Source of the DNA: GBS-DC sp037442365
Lineage (GTDB): Bacteria > Armatimonadota > Fimbriimonadia > Fimbriimonadales > GBS-DC
Reading direction: 5' to 3'
DNA: 14,581 nt
NCBI GenBank assembly: GCA_037442365.1
Contig: JBBIQK010000063.1
Coordinates: 1 to 14,581 of the forward strand
Position numbers and translations under genes: made by a program. Below are positions 6,286-14,427 of this stretch, piece after piece. Each line of letters opens with the position of its first letter. Position 1 is the stretch's first letter. The notes beneath the pieces were generated by a model that was not told where the DNA came from, did not search any database, and worked only from the letters and a program-made list of their open reading frames with translations.

Positions 6286-7521
6286 TTATCGTTGCGCCCG
6301 AATACCCGCGCGTGTGTCTGCCGACTGCGCGGGCGTGGGACTAACCATGCGTATCACAACCCCCTTCTCTTCGAACTCCAGGGAATACAGGTTGCCCGAC
6401 GCATCGATGTCCCACAACTGCCACGGACGGCATCGGTACACTGGGATTTTCAGGCGTGCAACGATTCCATCGAACTGCCCATCAGGTTTGAAGCGCGCAA
6501 TCACATACCCGTCCTCGAGACCAAGATCCAGTTGCTGGTCGGGCACATCGATTGGGTGTATCTGTCGTCTCGTAAGCCTGCCCGGAATGTAGAGTCGCCC
6601 CTGCGAGTCGATGCGCGCGCCTGGCTCCACGAGGAGCTTGCCTCCCTCGTGAACTCTCTGAGTCTGCAGCGTAATCTCCCTGATGACCTTCCTGCCAATC
6701 CCTACCAGGCTGATAGTCAGGGGCTTTTCGGGATATGCGGGCGCCCTATCTCGCAGCGTGCTGTTGTCTTCGTCAAGGACGATGTATTCCACGAGGTTCT
6801 CTGGGGCATACTGTTTGCGCAGCCACTCTCTCTGGGCATCAATCCCCACCTGGCGCGGGTCTTCAGTGAAGAGGGCGCCCGACTTAGACGCTGCCAGCGC
6901 GTAGTATAACCCTTCATAGCTGCCGTCCGCTCTGAGGACCAGTATCCCCATTTCGCGGTCGATGGGGGAGGCTTCCTGTGGAGATCGGGGCACATCCACT
7001 ACGATTCCCAGACGGTCGCCTGTGTAGAAAGCGATTCGTGTGTAGCAATCGCCCATCCCGCGCTTATGTTTCTCCTGAAAGTCGTCCAGAGCGCGGTTGA
7101 AGCCTTCGGTGCGTGATTCGTCAATTGTACCGTTGCTCCGAATCACCCAGATGCGTCGCTCCATGACGGCAGGGGCGTTGTCTCCCTCGAAGCGTCTGAT
7201 TGGCTGGCAGACGCCAACTGTAACTACCGAGCCGTCGTCGCCAACTGCCGCGCAGTCCAGCGGCACGGGCATCTCTATTCGTGTGCGGCGATTGCTTGTT
7301 CGGTCAACAACGAGCAAGCTGCCCGAAGCGTCGCGAATGTAGAACTTGCGCCCATCCGACGACACGGCAAACAGCCCAATCCCTGCATCTTCGTGGAGAG
7401 CAAGATGCAGACAGTCTTCACCCGTTCCGTAGGGCAGTCAGATGTCCGAACGCGAGTCGACTCCTGACCACCCTATTGCGAATATCAGCAGCAAAACTTG
7501 CGTCAATTGAGATTTGAGCAT
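6286..7521 (-). CDS. Secreted propeller-like hypothetical protein, split by an in-frame TGA after its signal peptide
   Basis: ATG 7521 has an almost ideal Shine-Dalgarno sequence (GGAGGTGA, 5 nt away). It starts a signal peptide, MLKSQLTQVLLLIFAIGWSG, followed by VDSRSDI. Codon 28 is TGA (7438-7440). The same frame then continues as LPYGTGEDCLHLALHEDAGIG into a 359-residue body that begins at GTG 7365 if re-initiated, although that GTG has no Shine-Dalgarno sequence. The body contains repeated blade-like units such as SSDGRKFYIRDASGSLLVVD, RIDSQGRLYIPGRL and IDASGNLYSLEF, typical of extracytoplasmic beta-propellers; no enzyme motif is recognised. It follows the response regulator on the same strand, 134 nt downstream. 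An alternative in-frame start, ATG 7572 with AGGAGG, would lengthen the N-terminus by 17 residues. The TGA may be a nonsense mutation (CGA to TGA fits), a sequence error, or a recoded codon. Confidence 0.6.
7383..7410 (-). other. Perfect 9-bp hairpin downstream of the in-frame TGA
   Basis: On the coding strand CTGCATCTT (7410-7402) pairs perfectly with AAGATGCAG (7391-7383) around a 10-nt loop GCTCTCCACG. The loop starts 36 nt after the TGA and its first base is G. As I recall them, bacterial SECIS elements have a 3-14 nt loop with an early G, placed about 16-37 nt after the UGA, so the geometry is permissive. It could equally be a chance stem inside a coding region. Confidence 0.3.
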
Positions 7522-7526
7522 GAGAA

Positions 7527-7534
7527 TCACCTCC
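7527..7534 (-). promoter_or_regulatory. Strong Shine-Dalgarno of the secreted-protein gene
   Basis: GGAGGTGA on the minus strand is fully complementary to the usual 16S 3' end and lies 5 nt before ATG 7521. It fixes the start upstream of the signal peptide and shows that the reading frame is meant to include the TGA-interrupted 5' part. Confidence 0.75.
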
Positions 7535-7655
7535 ATTTTCAGCGAACACCGTGTTGTTGCAAGGGTGAACATCGTTGCCCTCCTTGCCTGTAAATATGCC
7601 TGGGGCGCGGCGATTCCTGCCGCTTTCGCACAGACCGACGGGAAAACGCCTACGG

Positions 7656-8834
7656 TTAACTTGCGTGGGCGGCGAGATGGGCAGGGAGGTGTTCGGGCAT
7701 TAGGACAGTCGCGTCGGGCGGGGCTAAGACCACCGCCGACTCGATCACATTTTCCAGCTCGCGTACATTGCCCTTCCAGCAGGCGTTTTGCAGGAGGCGC
7801 ATCGCGTCTGAGCTAATCTCGCGCAGGGCGCGCCCGTTCTCGGCGGCGAACTTGTTGAGGAAGTGCGTCGCCAGCAAGGGGATGTCCTCGCGTCGCTCGC
7901 GCAGCGGGGGCAGGTGGATATGTACCACCTGCAGGCGATAATAGAGGTCGCTGCGAAATGCGCCCGAATCGACCGCCGCCTGCAGGTCGCGATTGGTCGC
8001 CGTAATCAGGCGCACATCGATGGGCACGGGCGTATTGCTGCCCAGTCGCTCGATCTCGCGCTCCTGCAGCACGCGCAGCAGTTTGACCTGTATCAAGGGC
8101 GGGATGTCGCCGATTTCGTCCAGGAAGAGCGTGCCGCCGTTGGCGGCTTCGAATTTGCCGACGCGGTCGGTTTCTGCGCCCGTGTACGCGCCCTTGACTG
8201 CGCCGAAGAGTTCGACCTCCAGCAGCGTTTCGGGGATAGCGGCGCACGAGAGCGCAACAAACGGCTTCTCGGCGCGGCTGCTGCGCTCGTGCAACATACG
8301 GGCAATCAACTCCTTGCCTGTGCCGCTCTCGCCCGTGATGAGAACCGTTGTGCGCGTATCCGCGACTCGCTCGACGATGTCCAGCACCTTGCGGATGGCG
8401 GGGCTCTCGCCGATGAATGTAATCTGCTTGCGCGCGGCGGTTTTGCGTGCGGCGGGCTTGGAGGGGCTGGCGGTCTCACGCAGCGCGTTGCGCGTCACTT
8501 TGCGCAGCACTTCCATGTCCAGCGGTTTGGTCAGGAAATCATATGCGCCTGCCCGCATCGCCTCCACTGCCGTTGGAATCGCGCCGTAGGCGGTCATCAG
8601 CACCACCTGCAGGTTCGGATGCTGCTTACGGGCGCGTTTGAGCAGGTCCAGCCCCGTCATGTCGGGCATGACCACATCCGTGAGCATCAAATCACAGGGC
8701 GTCTCGGCAAGCAATCGCAGCGCCTGATGCCCACCCTCCGCCGTGTAGACCTGATAGCCTTCTTTGGAGAAGGCGCGCTCCAGCACGCGGCGAATGTTCA
8801 GCTCGTCGTCCACTATCAGAATCGTTGCCGTCAT
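7656..8834 (-). CDS. NtrC-family sigma-54-dependent response regulator lacking a DNA-binding domain
   Basis: This 392-residue protein receives phosphate from a histidine kinase and uses ATP hydrolysis to open sigma-54 promoter complexes. The receiver domain (1-115) has the acidic pair DD at 9-10, phospho-acceptor D53 (LTDVVMP), T81 and K103. The AAA+ domain (~138-370) has Walker A GESGTGKE (168-175), the sigma-54-contacting loop GAYTGA (215-220, consensus GAFTGA), Walker B TLFLDEIGD and the arginine-finger region FRSDLYYRL. WKGNVRELENVIESAVVL closes the lid domain. It then stops after 23 more residues with no Fis-type helix-turn-helix, which most relatives carry. ATG 8834 was preferred over GTG 8846 because AGGTG lies 9 nt before it. 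The kinase gene lies 56 nt upstream. Confidence 0.93.
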   Translation of the reverse strand: MTATILIVDDELNIRRVLERAFSKEGYQVYTAEGGHQALRLLAETPCDLMLTDVVMPDMTGLDLLKRARKQHPNLQVVLMTAYGAIPTAVEAMRAGAYDFLTKPLDMEVLRKVTRNALRETASPSKPAARKTAARKQITFIGESPAIRKVLDIVERVADTRTTVLITGESGTGKELIARMLHERSSRAEKPFVALSCAAIPETLLEVELFGAVKGAYTGAETDRVGKFEAANGGTLFLDEIGDIPPLIQVKLLRVLQEREIERLGSNTPVPIDVRLITATNRDLQAAVDSGAFRSDLYYRLQVVHIHLPPLRERREDIPLLATHFLNKFAAENGRALREISSDAMRLLQNACWKGNVRELENVIESAVVLAPPDATVLMPEHLPAHLAAHAS

Positions 8835-8890
8835 AGGAACCAACACCTATACCAGACGCACCGTGCGCCTGTTAGCAACTTTGCTGGCTG

Positions 8891-11389
8891 TTATGAGCCG
8901 TTCAGGTGTATTTTCGGAAGCCACAGTGTGAAGATGGAGCCTCCTTCTGGGGGACACTCAAGGGTCACCCTGCCATGATGTCCCTCCACAATCTTTTTGA
9001 CGATACTCAGCCCCAGTCCGGTTCCCCGCGTGCGCGTGGTGTAGAAGGGGGTGAAGATGCGTTCACGCATCGATTCAGGCACGCCCGTGCCTGTGTCCTG
9101 CACGGCGAGGGTAATCCATTCGCTGGTCTCCTGGGCGCGGAGAGTGAGCGCGCCGCCGTTGGGCATCGCTTGCGCGGCGTTCTGAATCAGGTTGCGTAAT
9201 GCCTGTTCGAGGCGCGCGGCGTCCACAGGCGCGCTCAGGTCGTCGGGGCACTCCAGATGCGCCTGCACGCCCACTGACTTCAGGTACGGCTCCTGTACCG
9301 AGAGGACCCGCTGCAGCAGCGGCTTGAGCGTGGTGGGCTGAATCGTGAGCTGGAACGGTCGGGCAAACTCCAGAAATTCGTCCGCCAGCTCCGCCAGGCG
9401 GCGCGACTCGTCGTGGATGACCTCCATGTAGAGCCGTTGCGATTCGGAGAGCGCGTCTTCCTGCATCAGCAGGTCGGCGGCGGCGCGCAGGGCAGTGAGC
9501 GGGTTGCGCAGTTCGTGCGCGATGGTGGCGGTCATCTGCCCGACGGTCGCCAGCCGTTCCATCTCGTGCAGGCGCGCTTCCAGGCGCAGGTACTCCGTGA
9601 TATCCTCGAACAGCACCACGGCGCCCTGCGTGTGTCGTCCGCGGGCAATCAGCGGCGAGACGGAGAAGTTCAGCACATGGGTCTCTCCGTGTCGTTGCAC
9701 AGGCGTCTTATACAGCGTGCGTCCGCTCGCGCCGTCAAGCACCTCCTGAATCGCCTGGCAGAGCTGCTCGCAGTGCGCCGCAACGATGGGGCAGACCGCT
9801 CGGTTCAGCACTTCTGTGTAGTGGCGTCCGACGCTCTCGCGTGCGGGGAAGCCCAGATGGCGTTGCGCCGCGCGGTTCCATGTCGTGATTCGCCCCGCCT
9901 CGTCGACGGTGAACATCCCCGAGCGGAGGCTGCGCAGGATGTTGTCGCGGAAAGCCGCCAGCCCCTGTATCTCCTGATAGCGGCGCTCCTTTTCGCGGTA
10001 CAGGCGCGCGTTCTCCAGCGCAATCCCCGCCTGATTCACAAACGCCATCAGCAGCTCCACCTGCTCTGGGGTGAACGGCTCGTTCTGCCGATCTGCCAGC
10101 ACGACGCCGATGCAGCTTCCATGCACCACGATGGGCATCACGCAATACTGGTTCGTGCCCAGCGCGCGTCCGAAGCCGCGCATCGGTTGCACTTCGTGCT
10201 GCGCGTCGGTGACCACCAGCGGCAGGCGCAGTTTTGCGACCATGCCGATAACGCCCTGCCCCTTGCGGAAACCGCGCGTGGGGAACATCTCAGCGCGATA
10301 GCCTTCAATCAGGCGGGGCTGATAAATGCGCGCGGCGTCGCCCGACAGGAAAATCGCGCACCGTGTGAAGCCGACCTTCTCGCGTGCCTGGCGGGCGACG
10401 GTCTGCAGGAGCGTGTCCACATCCAGCACCGCGGTCACCAGCTGCGTCAGCTCGACCAGCGTCGTGAGCTGTGCCACATTCTGCTTGAGCTGCTGATAGA
10501 GGCGGGCGTTCTCCAGCGCGTTGGCAATCTGGTTCGCGAAGATGACAAACAGGTGCAGGTCTTCCTGCGTGAAGAGGGGCGCGGGTTTCAGGCGTCGGAT
10601 GGCAAGTACGCCCACTACCTGATTCTCCTGATTGCGCAGCGGTACGCAGATGGAGCTGCTAATCTCGGCGCGTTTGGGGAGGTGGCGCAGGCTCGGTTCA
10701 GCGTCCAGTTCGTTGAGCAGAATCGGCTCGCCCGTGAGGGCGACCTGTCCCGCGACGCCCGCGCCGAGGGGTACGCAGGTCTCCGCGACGAGTTTTTCGG
10801 GCAGCCCGTAGCTGGCGGCGATGGAGAGCGTCTGGCGCGTCTCGTCGAGCAGCATCAGCGTACAGGCTTGCGCGTCCATCGCCTGCGCCGCGCGTTTCGT
10901 CGCCAGGTCCAGAAAATGCTCCAGCCCGCCCCGCTCGCTGGCGATGGCGGTCTCATACAGCGTGCCCAGCGCAGTGAGCCGCTGTTCCGAGAGCCGCTTG
11001 AGCGCGTTGATTTCGCGGTGGAACTTCTCGTGCTGTCCCAGCAGGTGCGCCAGTTGCGCCGCGATGCGCCACTCTGTGCGGGATTGCTGGTCGGGCGTCG
11101 TGCGAAGCACATAGAACAGCTCAGCCACGGGCAGCGGCGTGACCAGCCATGCATAACCGTCCATGCAGCGCCACTCCGAAGTCGCTTCGCCGTGCAAGAG
11201 TTCGTCGGGGATGCGCCGATTCGACTCGTGCGGCGCGTGCGCAATCACATACGGCGCGCCACGCCCCGTTTGCAGTACCAGCCCGTTCCAGACGCCGTCT
11301 AGAGTCGCAACCGTGCGTATTAGGTTCGTCAGGGCTTCCGTGCCCACCCCCGTCGCGGCGCCCTGCAGCGCCGACGCTACCCAATCCAT
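8891..11389 (-). CDS. Cytoplasmic hybrid-sensor histidine kinase (GAF-GAF-PAS-HisKA-HATPase)
   Basis: This 832-residue kinase most likely phosphorylates the adjacent NtrC-type regulator. It shows no membrane segment, so it should sense a cytoplasmic signal. In order it has a weakly conserved N-terminal sensor (~20-125), GAF (~150-299), a second GAF (~316-463), PAS (~476-601), HisKA with phospho-acceptor His625 in TIAHELRNPLTAL, and the ATPase domain with N-box RNLIQNAAQA, G1 DTGTG, FTPFY and G2 GTGLGLS. It has no receiver domain. ATG 11389 is chosen. The frame extends to TTG 11446, but that start has no Shine-Dalgarno sequence and would overlap the divergent gene's ribosome site and the intergenic palindrome. 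The architecture resembles NtrB/PrsK-type kinases, but PrsK itself is membrane-bound. Confidence 0.92.
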   Translation of the reverse strand: MDWVASALQGAATGVGTEALTNLIRTVATLDGVWNGLVLQTGRGAPYVIAHAPHESNRRIPDELLHGEATSEWRCMDGYAWLVTPLPVAELFYVLRTTPDQQSRTEWRIAAQLAHLLGQHEKFHREINALKRLSEQRLTALGTLYETAIASERGGLEHFLDLATKRAAQAMDAQACTLMLLDETRQTLSIAASYGLPEKLVAETCVPLGAGVAGQVALTGEPILLNELDAEPSLRHLPKRAEISSSICVPLRNQENQVVGVLAIRRLKPAPLFTQEDLHLFVIFANQIANALENARLYQQLKQNVAQLTTLVELTQLVTAVLDVDTLLQTVARQAREKVGFTRCAIFLSGDAARIYQPRLIEGYRAEMFPTRGFRKGQGVIGMVAKLRLPLVVTDAQHEVQPMRGFGRALGTNQYCVMPIVVHGSCIGVVLADRQNEPFTPEQVELLMAFVNQAGIALENARLYREKERRYQEIQGLAAFRDNILRSLRSGMFTVDEAGRITTWNRAAQRHLGFPARESVGRHYTEVLNRAVCPIVAAHCEQLCQAIQEVLDGASGRTLYKTPVQRHGETHVLNFSVSPLIARGRHTQGAVVLFEDITEYLRLEARLHEMERLATVGQMTATIAHELRNPLTALRAAADLLMQEDALSESQRLYMEVIHDESRRLAELADEFLEFARPFQLTIQPTTLKPLLQRVLSVQEPYLKSVGVQAHLECPDDLSAPVDAARLEQALRNLIQNAAQAMPNGGALTLRAQETSEWITLAVQDTGTGVPESMRERIFTPFYTTRTRGTGLGLSIVKKIVEGHHGRVTLECPPEGGSIFTLWLPKIHLNGS

Positions 11390-11413
11390 TCCGACGCTCT
11401 TATTCCACGCATG

Positions 11414-11429
11414 GGCAGGGATTCCTGCC
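11414..11429. promoter_or_regulatory. Palindrome between divergent kinase and DUF6785 genes, candidate operator
   Basis: GGCAGG-GATT-CCTGCC is a 16-bp near-perfect palindrome within the 68-bp divergent gap (11390-11457). Its position between two divergently read genes suits an operator or a structured 5' leader for either. If the kinase started at TTG 11446 the palindrome would be coding. Confidence 0.3.
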
Positions 11430-11457
11430 AGCGATGGCGTATTCAAGCGGAGGAGCG

Positions 11458-13407
11458 ATGGCGATTCTGCGACGAAGACCAGTCGCGCCGCCCGATGAAG
11501 GCGCGGCGACAGCGCGCGTGCGTCCCCGCGCGCTCGTGCTCGGTTTCGCCTTGATGACGCTCAACATCTACTGGATTACCGTAATCGAGGTGCGCTGGTA
11601 CACGCTCGATATCACCAGTCTGCCGATTTTCATCACGCCGATTTTCACGCTGTTTGTGGTCGCGTTGCTGAACTGGCTGCTGCGCGTGCGTCGGGGCGCG
11701 GGGCTTTTTTCAGGCGCGGAGTTGACGGTGGTCTACATCATCATCGTCACGGGCGCAGTGTTCGCGGGGCACGATATGCTGCAGAACCTGTTCGGCGCGA
11801 TTGCCTATCTACAGCGGCACGGGACTCCCGAAACGGGCTGGCGCGAACGGTTTTTTGATTATGTGCCCCACGCGCTTTTTCTATGGGACGAGGACGCCGT
11901 GCGCGCCTACTACAACGGCGGCGTCTCACCCTACCGCTGGGACTGGTTCGCGCTGTGGGCAAAGCCGCTCGCGCTGTGGGCGGGGCTGATTTTGACGCTG
12001 GTGGTCATGTGCCTGTGCCTGAACTACTTGGTGCTGAAGCAGTGGACGCAGGGGGAGAAGCTGGCGTTCCCGCTGATTCAGTTGCCGCTGGCGATGGCGG
12101 AGCCGTCGGGCGCGTTCTGGGGGTCGCGCTGGATGTGGGCGGGCTTCAGCGTCGCGCTCTCCATCAGTGGGCTAAACGGGCTGCATGTGCTGTTTCCCGC
12201 GATGCCCCATGTGGAGTGGATTAAGCAATATAACATCGGTCAGTTTCTGACGACTCGCCCGTGGAGCGCCGCTGCGCCGTTCAATATGTCGGCGTATCCG
12301 TTCGCGGTGGGGCTGGCGTATTTGATGCCTGCGGAGCTGGCGTTTTCGGCGTGGTTTTTCATGCTGGCGCGCAAGGGGTTTCAGGTGCTGGGCGCGACGA
12401 TGGGCTGGGACGCGGCGGCGGGGCGCGGCTTCCCGTTTCTGAACGAGCAGGCGGCGGGCGCATGGCTGATGCTGGGGGTAATGCTCTTGTGGGGCGCGCG
12501 GGCGACTTTTCGGGAGGCGTGGCGCGCCGCATGGACGCCCGACCATCCCGAACGCCTGCTCTACCGCTTGAGCTGGCTGGGGCTGGGCGGCGGCGTGGTT
12601 GTACTGGCGCTCTACAACGCGCTGTTGCTGCGGATGGATTTCTGGGTCGCCGCGCTCTTTTTTGGAATCTACTTTTTGCTCGCGCTCACGATTACGCGCG
12701 TGCGGGCGGAGCTGGGCGCGCCGCACGAGATTTACTTCGTGAACCCGCAGCGTATTTTGTTCGATGTGTTCACCCTGCGCGGGCTGGGCGTGGACAACCT
12801 GACTGTGTTGCAGTCGCTTTACTGGTTCAATCGCGGCTATCGCTGCCATCCGATGCCCAATCAGCTGGAGGCGCTGCGCATGGGGCAACAGTACGCGCTC
12901 TCGCCGCTGTGGCTGGGCGGGCTGATTCTGGGCGTCTCTGCGCTGGCGTTCGTGCTGGTGTGCTGGGCGAATCTGCATGTGACCTATCGGTACGGGGCGG
13001 AGGGCGCGTGTCAGGGCTTCAAGTTCTGGCTCGGTCAGGAGTCGTTCAGTCGGCTGAACAGCTGGCTGACCGACGAGCCGCTGCGCCATCCCGACCGCTG
13101 GTACTATCTGGCGGGCGGCGCGCTGATGGTGCTGGGGCTGAAGGGCTTACGCACGCTGCTGCCCGCGTTCCCGCTCCATCCGACGGGCTATGCGCTCGGC
13201 GTGAGCTTCGCGGTGGACTACTTCTGGTTCCCCTTTTTGCTGGGCTGGCTGCTGAAGGTGTGCCTGTTGCGCTTCGGGGGCTGGCATGTGCATCGGCAGG
13301 GGCTCCAGTTCGCGCTGGGGCTGATTCTGGGCGACTTCACGATGGGGTCGCTCTGGTCGCTCATCACGCTGCTGTTCGAAGCGCCGACCTATCGGATTTA
13401 TATTTGA
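11458..13407 (+). CDS. Polytopic membrane protein, DUF6785/DUF6784 family (OPT-transporter-like)
   Basis: This 649-residue protein has about 12-13 hydrophobic segments, for example ~25-45, 55-75, 85-105, 170-195, 295-320, 400-440, 500-525 and 590-645. The N-terminal part has FSGAELTVVYIIIVTG and GEKLAFPLIQLPLAM, which recalls oligopeptide-type transporters. The C-terminal part ends in FPFLLGWLLKVCLLRFGGWHVHR and GLILGDFTMGSLWSLI, typical of DUF6784. Function is not established; small-molecule transport is a guess. ATG 11458 is preceded by GGAGG with 4-nt spacing. An in-frame ATG at 11434 would add 8 residues without a good ribosome site. The frame is open back to 11149, but that part is antisense to the kinase gene. 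Confidence 0.85.
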   Translation: MAILRRRPVAPPDEGAATARVRPRALVLGFALMTLNIYWITVIEVRWYTLDITSLPIFITPIFTLFVVALLNWLLRVRRGAGLFSGAELTVVYIIIVTGAVFAGHDMLQNLFGAIAYLQRHGTPETGWRERFFDYVPHALFLWDEDAVRAYYNGGVSPYRWDWFALWAKPLALWAGLILTLVVMCLCLNYLVLKQWTQGEKLAFPLIQLPLAMAEPSGAFWGSRWMWAGFSVALSISGLNGLHVLFPAMPHVEWIKQYNIGQFLTTRPWSAAAPFNMSAYPFAVGLAYLMPAELAFSAWFFMLARKGFQVLGATMGWDAAAGRGFPFLNEQAAGAWLMLGVMLLWGARATFREAWRAAWTPDHPERLLYRLSWLGLGGGVVVLALYNALLLRMDFWVAALFFGIYFLLALTITRVRAELGAPHEIYFVNPQRILFDVFTLRGLGVDNLTVLQSLYWFNRGYRCHPMPNQLEALRMGQQYALSPLWLGGLILGVSALAFVLVCWANLHVTYRYGAEGACQGFKFWLGQESFSRLNSWLTDEPLRHPDRWYYLAGGALMVLGLKGLRTLLPAFPLHPTGYALGVSFAVDYFWFPFLLGWLLKVCLLRFGGWHVHRQGLQFALGLILGDFTMGSLWSLITLLFEAPTYRIYI

Positions 13408-13464
13408 GAGACAGGGCTACGATAGTTCTTTCGCAGGGGGAGTAAATAACTCGCAATTTTGGGG

Positions 13465-13480
13465 GTTTCACCATGGAAAC
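13465..13480. promoter_or_regulatory. Inverted repeat upstream of the sigma-54 promoter
   Basis: GTTTC-ACCATG-GAAAC, with the central CCATGG itself palindromic. It lies ~30 bp upstream of the -24 element and could be an activator or auxiliary protein site. There is no direct evidence of binding. Confidence 0.25.
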
Positions 13481-13509
13481 AGGCGTACAGCGGAGTGAGT
13501 TCTGGTCTT

Positions 13510-13526
13510 TTGGCACAAAAGTTGCT
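13510..13526 (+). promoter_or_regulatory. Sigma-54 (RpoN) -24/-12 promoter
   Basis: TTGGCAC-AAAAG-TTGCT keeps the invariant GG (13512-13513) and GC (13524-13525) exactly 10 nt apart, and matches the TGGCAC-N5-TTGCW consensus at nearly every defined position. Transcription would start near 13537, about 65 nt before the PEP-CTERM gene's GTG. It lies in the only sizeable intergenic stretch upstream of that gene. Confidence 0.75.
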
Positions 13527-13601
13527 GTATCAAGCTGTAGTCAACTGCGTTGTGAGAGTGATTTTGGCTCCCGCCCTCCGTGAGGTACTGCGGACTAAGG
13601 A

Positions 13602-14330
13602 GTGAAACATCGCTTGAAACGCGTGGTTGCCGCAACACCGAACGGAGGTAAGACAAAGCGATCGGTAAAACGAATTGAGGCGCTCGGCTCGCGCTTTCTG
13701 CGCTGGAGCATAGCAACGGCAGTTGCGTTTGTCGTAAGTGGTTCCGCCCTGGCGACCAACCTGGTTCAAAACGGAAGTTTTGAGACGCCGATTAGTAATA
13801 ATCAATTCGGGCGCAATCCGCAAAGCTGGTTCGCTGGACAGACTCTTGATGGGTTTTGGTATGTTTCCCAGGGCAGTATCGATATCGTGCGCCCCCCTTA
13901 TCCACCCCTGCCTGCTGCCTACGATGGAGCGCAATACATCGACCTGAACGGCGTGCCGAACACGGGGATGGGCGGCGTGTATCAGGATATCTCGGTTGCA
14001 GTTGCTGGCGTGTACACGCTGTCTTTCGCCCAGCATGGGAACTACTCGGTTAACCGAACGCAGGCGCGCGTGATGAATGTTGCTTTCGGCAGTCTCTTTT
14101 CTGGAAGCTATGCGCACAGTTACGGCGACCCATGGCTTCACCACTCGGTGACGATTACTATCGACACGCCTGGGACCTACCGACTCTCTTTTGTCAGTAC
14201 GACTCCCACCAACTTCGAAGGGGCGATTCTGGACGATGTGCGTCTGGAGTTGGTACCCGAACCCGCCAGCCTGACGGCAATCGGCGTCGGTTTGGCGAGC
14301 CTGGTGGGACTGCGCCGGCGCAAGCGCTGA
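13602..14330 (+). CDS. PEP-CTERM sorting-domain surface protein (choice-of-anchor C-like)
   Basis: This protein of ~242 residues is exported and probably surface-anchored or released by an exosortase. A long basic N-region leads to a hydrophobic core (WSIATAVAFVVSG) and a likely cleavage after GSALA (~51). The mature part begins TNLVQNGSFETP and has a jelly-roll-like pattern (YDGAQYIDLNG, GVYQDISVAVAGVYTLSFAQHGN, GAILDDVRLELV). This resembles the choice-of-anchor C / DUF642-type domain. The tail VPEPASLTAIGVG...RRRKR is a canonical PEP-CTERM signal. No exosortase gene is in the window. GTG 13602 overlaps the AAGGAG ribosome site; TTG 13614, 11 nt beyond it, is the likelier true start. Expression should depend on the sigma-54 promoter upstream. 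Shared membership in the PrsK/PrsR-type regulon is inferred. Confidence 0.88.
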   Translation: MKHRLKRVVAATPNGGKTKRSVKRIEALGSRFLRWSIATAVAFVVSGSALATNLVQNGSFETPISNNQFGRNPQSWFAGQTLDGFWYVSQGSIDIVRPPYPPLPAAYDGAQYIDLNGVPNTGMGGVYQDISVAVAGVYTLSFAQHGNYSVNRTQARVMNVAFGSLFSGSYAHSYGDPWLHHSVTITIDTPGTYRLSFVSTTPTNFEGAILDDVRLELVPEPASLTAIGVGLASLVGLRRRKR

Positions 14331-14356
14331 GGCAGGTACGCCCATGCTACTTTCGA

Positions 14357-14390
14357 CCCCTCTCCTCAGGGCTGAGGAGAGGGGTTTTTT
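14357..14390 (+). terminator. Rho-independent terminator of the PEP-CTERM gene
   Basis: A perfect 12-bp stem, CCCCTCTCCTCA with TGAGGAGAGGGG, and a 4-nt loop GGGC are followed by TTTTTT. It starts 26 nt after the stop codon. This is the clearest intrinsic terminator in the window. Confidence 0.93.
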
Positions 14391-14427
14391 GAATCATACT
14401 CGCTCTCGTTGGGATTACTCATTTACC

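Larger units (their letters stand above)
13408..13601 (+). other. Leader/promoter region of the PEP-CTERM gene
   Basis: This 194-bp non-coding stretch has markedly lower GC than the flanking genes. It holds the hairpin GAGT-AAATA-ACTC (13440-13452), an inverted repeat GTTTC-ACCATG-GAAAC (13465-13480) about 30 bp before the sigma-54 promoter, and the promoter itself. The 65-nt leader after the expected start site ends in AAGGAG. Confidence 0.5.

Noticed and set aside
6160..6909. 249-codon plus-strand frame
   Set aside because: Mostly antisense to the propeller-like protein; no domain and no Shine-Dalgarno sequence.
7514..7816. Plus-strand frame whose N-terminus looks like a signal peptide (ends AAFAQ)
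   Set aside because: No ribosome site; it overlaps the secreted-protein start and the response-regulator 3' end on the opposite strand, both well supported.
7863..8978. Long plus-strand open frame (371 codons)
   Set aside because: Antisense to the response regulator, whose domains and catalytic motifs are intact; the frame's product is compositionally a GC-rich shadow.
9413..11302. 629-codon plus-strand open frame
   Set aside because: Mirror of the histidine kinase coding sequence; no recognisable domains, many Arg/Gln/His runs typical of antisense frames.
12261..13445. 394-codon plus-strand frame overlapping the membrane protein gene
   Set aside because: Alternate frame of the DUF6785 gene; Ala/Gly/Arg-rich with no family resemblance.
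13408..13601. Known riboswitch class in the PEP-CTERM leader
   Set aside because: Some small hairpins are present, but I could not match conserved cores of cyclic-di-GMP, cobalamin or other common riboswitches, and most of the region is upstream of the predicted transcription start.
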